From Phylloscopus collybita (taxonomy: Eukaryota > Chordata > Aves > Passeriformes > Phylloscopidae): DNA of 64,000 nt. A model generated the notes under the pieces. It had not been told where the DNA came from, searched no databases, and worked only from the letters and a program-made list of their open reading frames with translations. Numbering within the stretch: position 1 is the stretch's first letter; every line of letters begins with the position of its first letter. The stretch is taken from assembly GCA_027886175.1 (NCBI GenBank), contig JAJNNQ010000024.1, positions 5,812,001 to 5,876,000 on the forward strand, given 5' to 3'. Shown in pieces: positions 63,101 through 64,000 of the stretch. Made by a program: the position numbers and the translations under genes.

Positions 63101-64000
63101 TCTGGGAAACTGCCATTTATAAGCTGGAGAGGAATGGTCCTAGCAGCCACCCCTATTATAAAGCCCAAAGGGACAAGCTTCAGGGAGCACCCTGTGCCCT
63201 TGTCAGTGCTGGTCAAAAGGATGAAACGCAGTCATTCAGGGGGTGTGTGGGAGTGACAGCTGCCTCATGCACCTCTAGCATGGCTGGAGGTGCTGTTTGT
63301 CTTCCCATTGCTCCTTCATCTCTGATCTGCGGCTTGAAAACCCCATGAGGAAGCTCAGAGAAGCTTTTCTCCCAGGAGGGCCTTCTGCTGTGTTCAAAAT
63401 TTAAAAAGTACCATGCTGGAGTATTAGAGAGCAAGCTGGAAGTAAATTATGACAAATCAATTAGCTACAAGTGCTATTCAGAGAGTGTTTTGGATTGAAA
63501 TAGGCACCTAAGAACGTGAAGTATTCTGTCAAATTATTGAACATAAGGGTGAAAAATGGAGGAAGTCCATTTTAGTACACATGTTCAGCCACATTAATTT
63601 GAGCAAACTGATGATTTTCTTCTGTTGGGAAATGTTGAGTCTGTCCTTTGAAGAGAAAATCAGCTCATTAGAGGGAAAACTCCCCAGCAGGTTATTGTGT
63701 ACAGGCTCCACTTATGACCATGTGAGATTTCACTGCCCATGTGTCATGCTCCACGTTGGGAGCATTGGGGGAAAATAACATTTTAAACCACAGATGGTGG
63801 GATTTAGCTGACTAAATGCAGCCATCTAATCCTTAATTGTCACCCTACACAGGGAAGCAGTCATCTCCAGGGCAGAGTTATTCTCAGCCTGAAGTAGCTG
63901 ACTCAGTTGAGTCGGGTGAATTATGCCTGGAGGTGCTTATTTCTCCCCACTGATTGTAAAGGGAGCCTGACTCAGATATAGAAATGTGCAGTGCGGCCCT

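Larger units (their letters stand above)
46138..64000. other. HTR1F 5' intron or upstream sequence, no other gene recognised
   Basis: About 18 kb without a recognisable coding exon, long ORF or clear transposon, apart from low-complexity tracts. The first 300 bp (46,200-46,500) are CpG-containing and non-repetitive, which may reflect regulatory sequence. Non-coding exons of HTR1F are expected here or beyond. Confidence 0.5.

Noticed and set aside
62977..63256. Overlapping 76- and 79-codon frames that read like protein
   Set aside because: Both strands are open over the same stretch and neither shows a splice context or family match.

Overview
The window looks like bird nuclear DNA. Evidence: three CR1-type LINE 3' ends (both orientations) plus a short CR1-like tail, one carrying the avian CR1 end 'ATTCTATGATTCTGTG'; an LTR of a type common in bird genomes; an AT-rich background with scattered CpG; and two vertebrate genes with intron structure. 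A neoavian, possibly passerine, source is my guess from the CR1 flavour and is not proven by the sequence. There are no bacterial genes, operons, CRISPR arrays or RNA genes that I can support.

Layout. 1-15,445: no coding sequence recognised; two very long poly-T tracts and one CR1 3' end. 15,446-21,033 (+): a complete six-coding-exon gene for a CD200 receptor-like immunoglobulin-superfamily membrane protein (293 aa after joining the exons, every splice site GT-AG and every phase consistent). 21,034-26,010: its 3' flank with two AATAAA signals, then a minus-strand CR1 fragment abutting a plus-strand solo-type endogenous retroviral LTR. 26,010-36,590: no gene recognised; one stretch (26.2-26.85 kb) looks like a conserved non-coding element. 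36,595-37,115: a CR1 fragment. 37,175-37,625: a sharp CpG island with no recognised gene, followed by a good splice donor and a small GC-rich ORF. 44,994-46,135 (-): the single coding exon of HTR1F, the 5-HT1F serotonin receptor (367 aa), with a splice acceptor 38 nt upstream of its ATG, so its 5' UTR is split. 46,136-64,000: upstream or 5' intron sequence of HTR1F with no recognisable gene.

The two genes are not functionally linked. The CD200R-like protein is predicted to be an inhibitory-type leukocyte receptor (tyrosine-bearing tail, no charged transmembrane residue). HTR1F is a Gi/o-coupled amine receptor. They point toward each other (+ then -), about 24 kb apart. In human the corresponding genes lie on different arms of chromosome 3, so the linkage itself is informative. 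I did not find a convincing new biological system; the best unexplained items are the orphan CpG island with its candidate transcript and a perfect 20-bp hairpin in CD200R-like intron 1.
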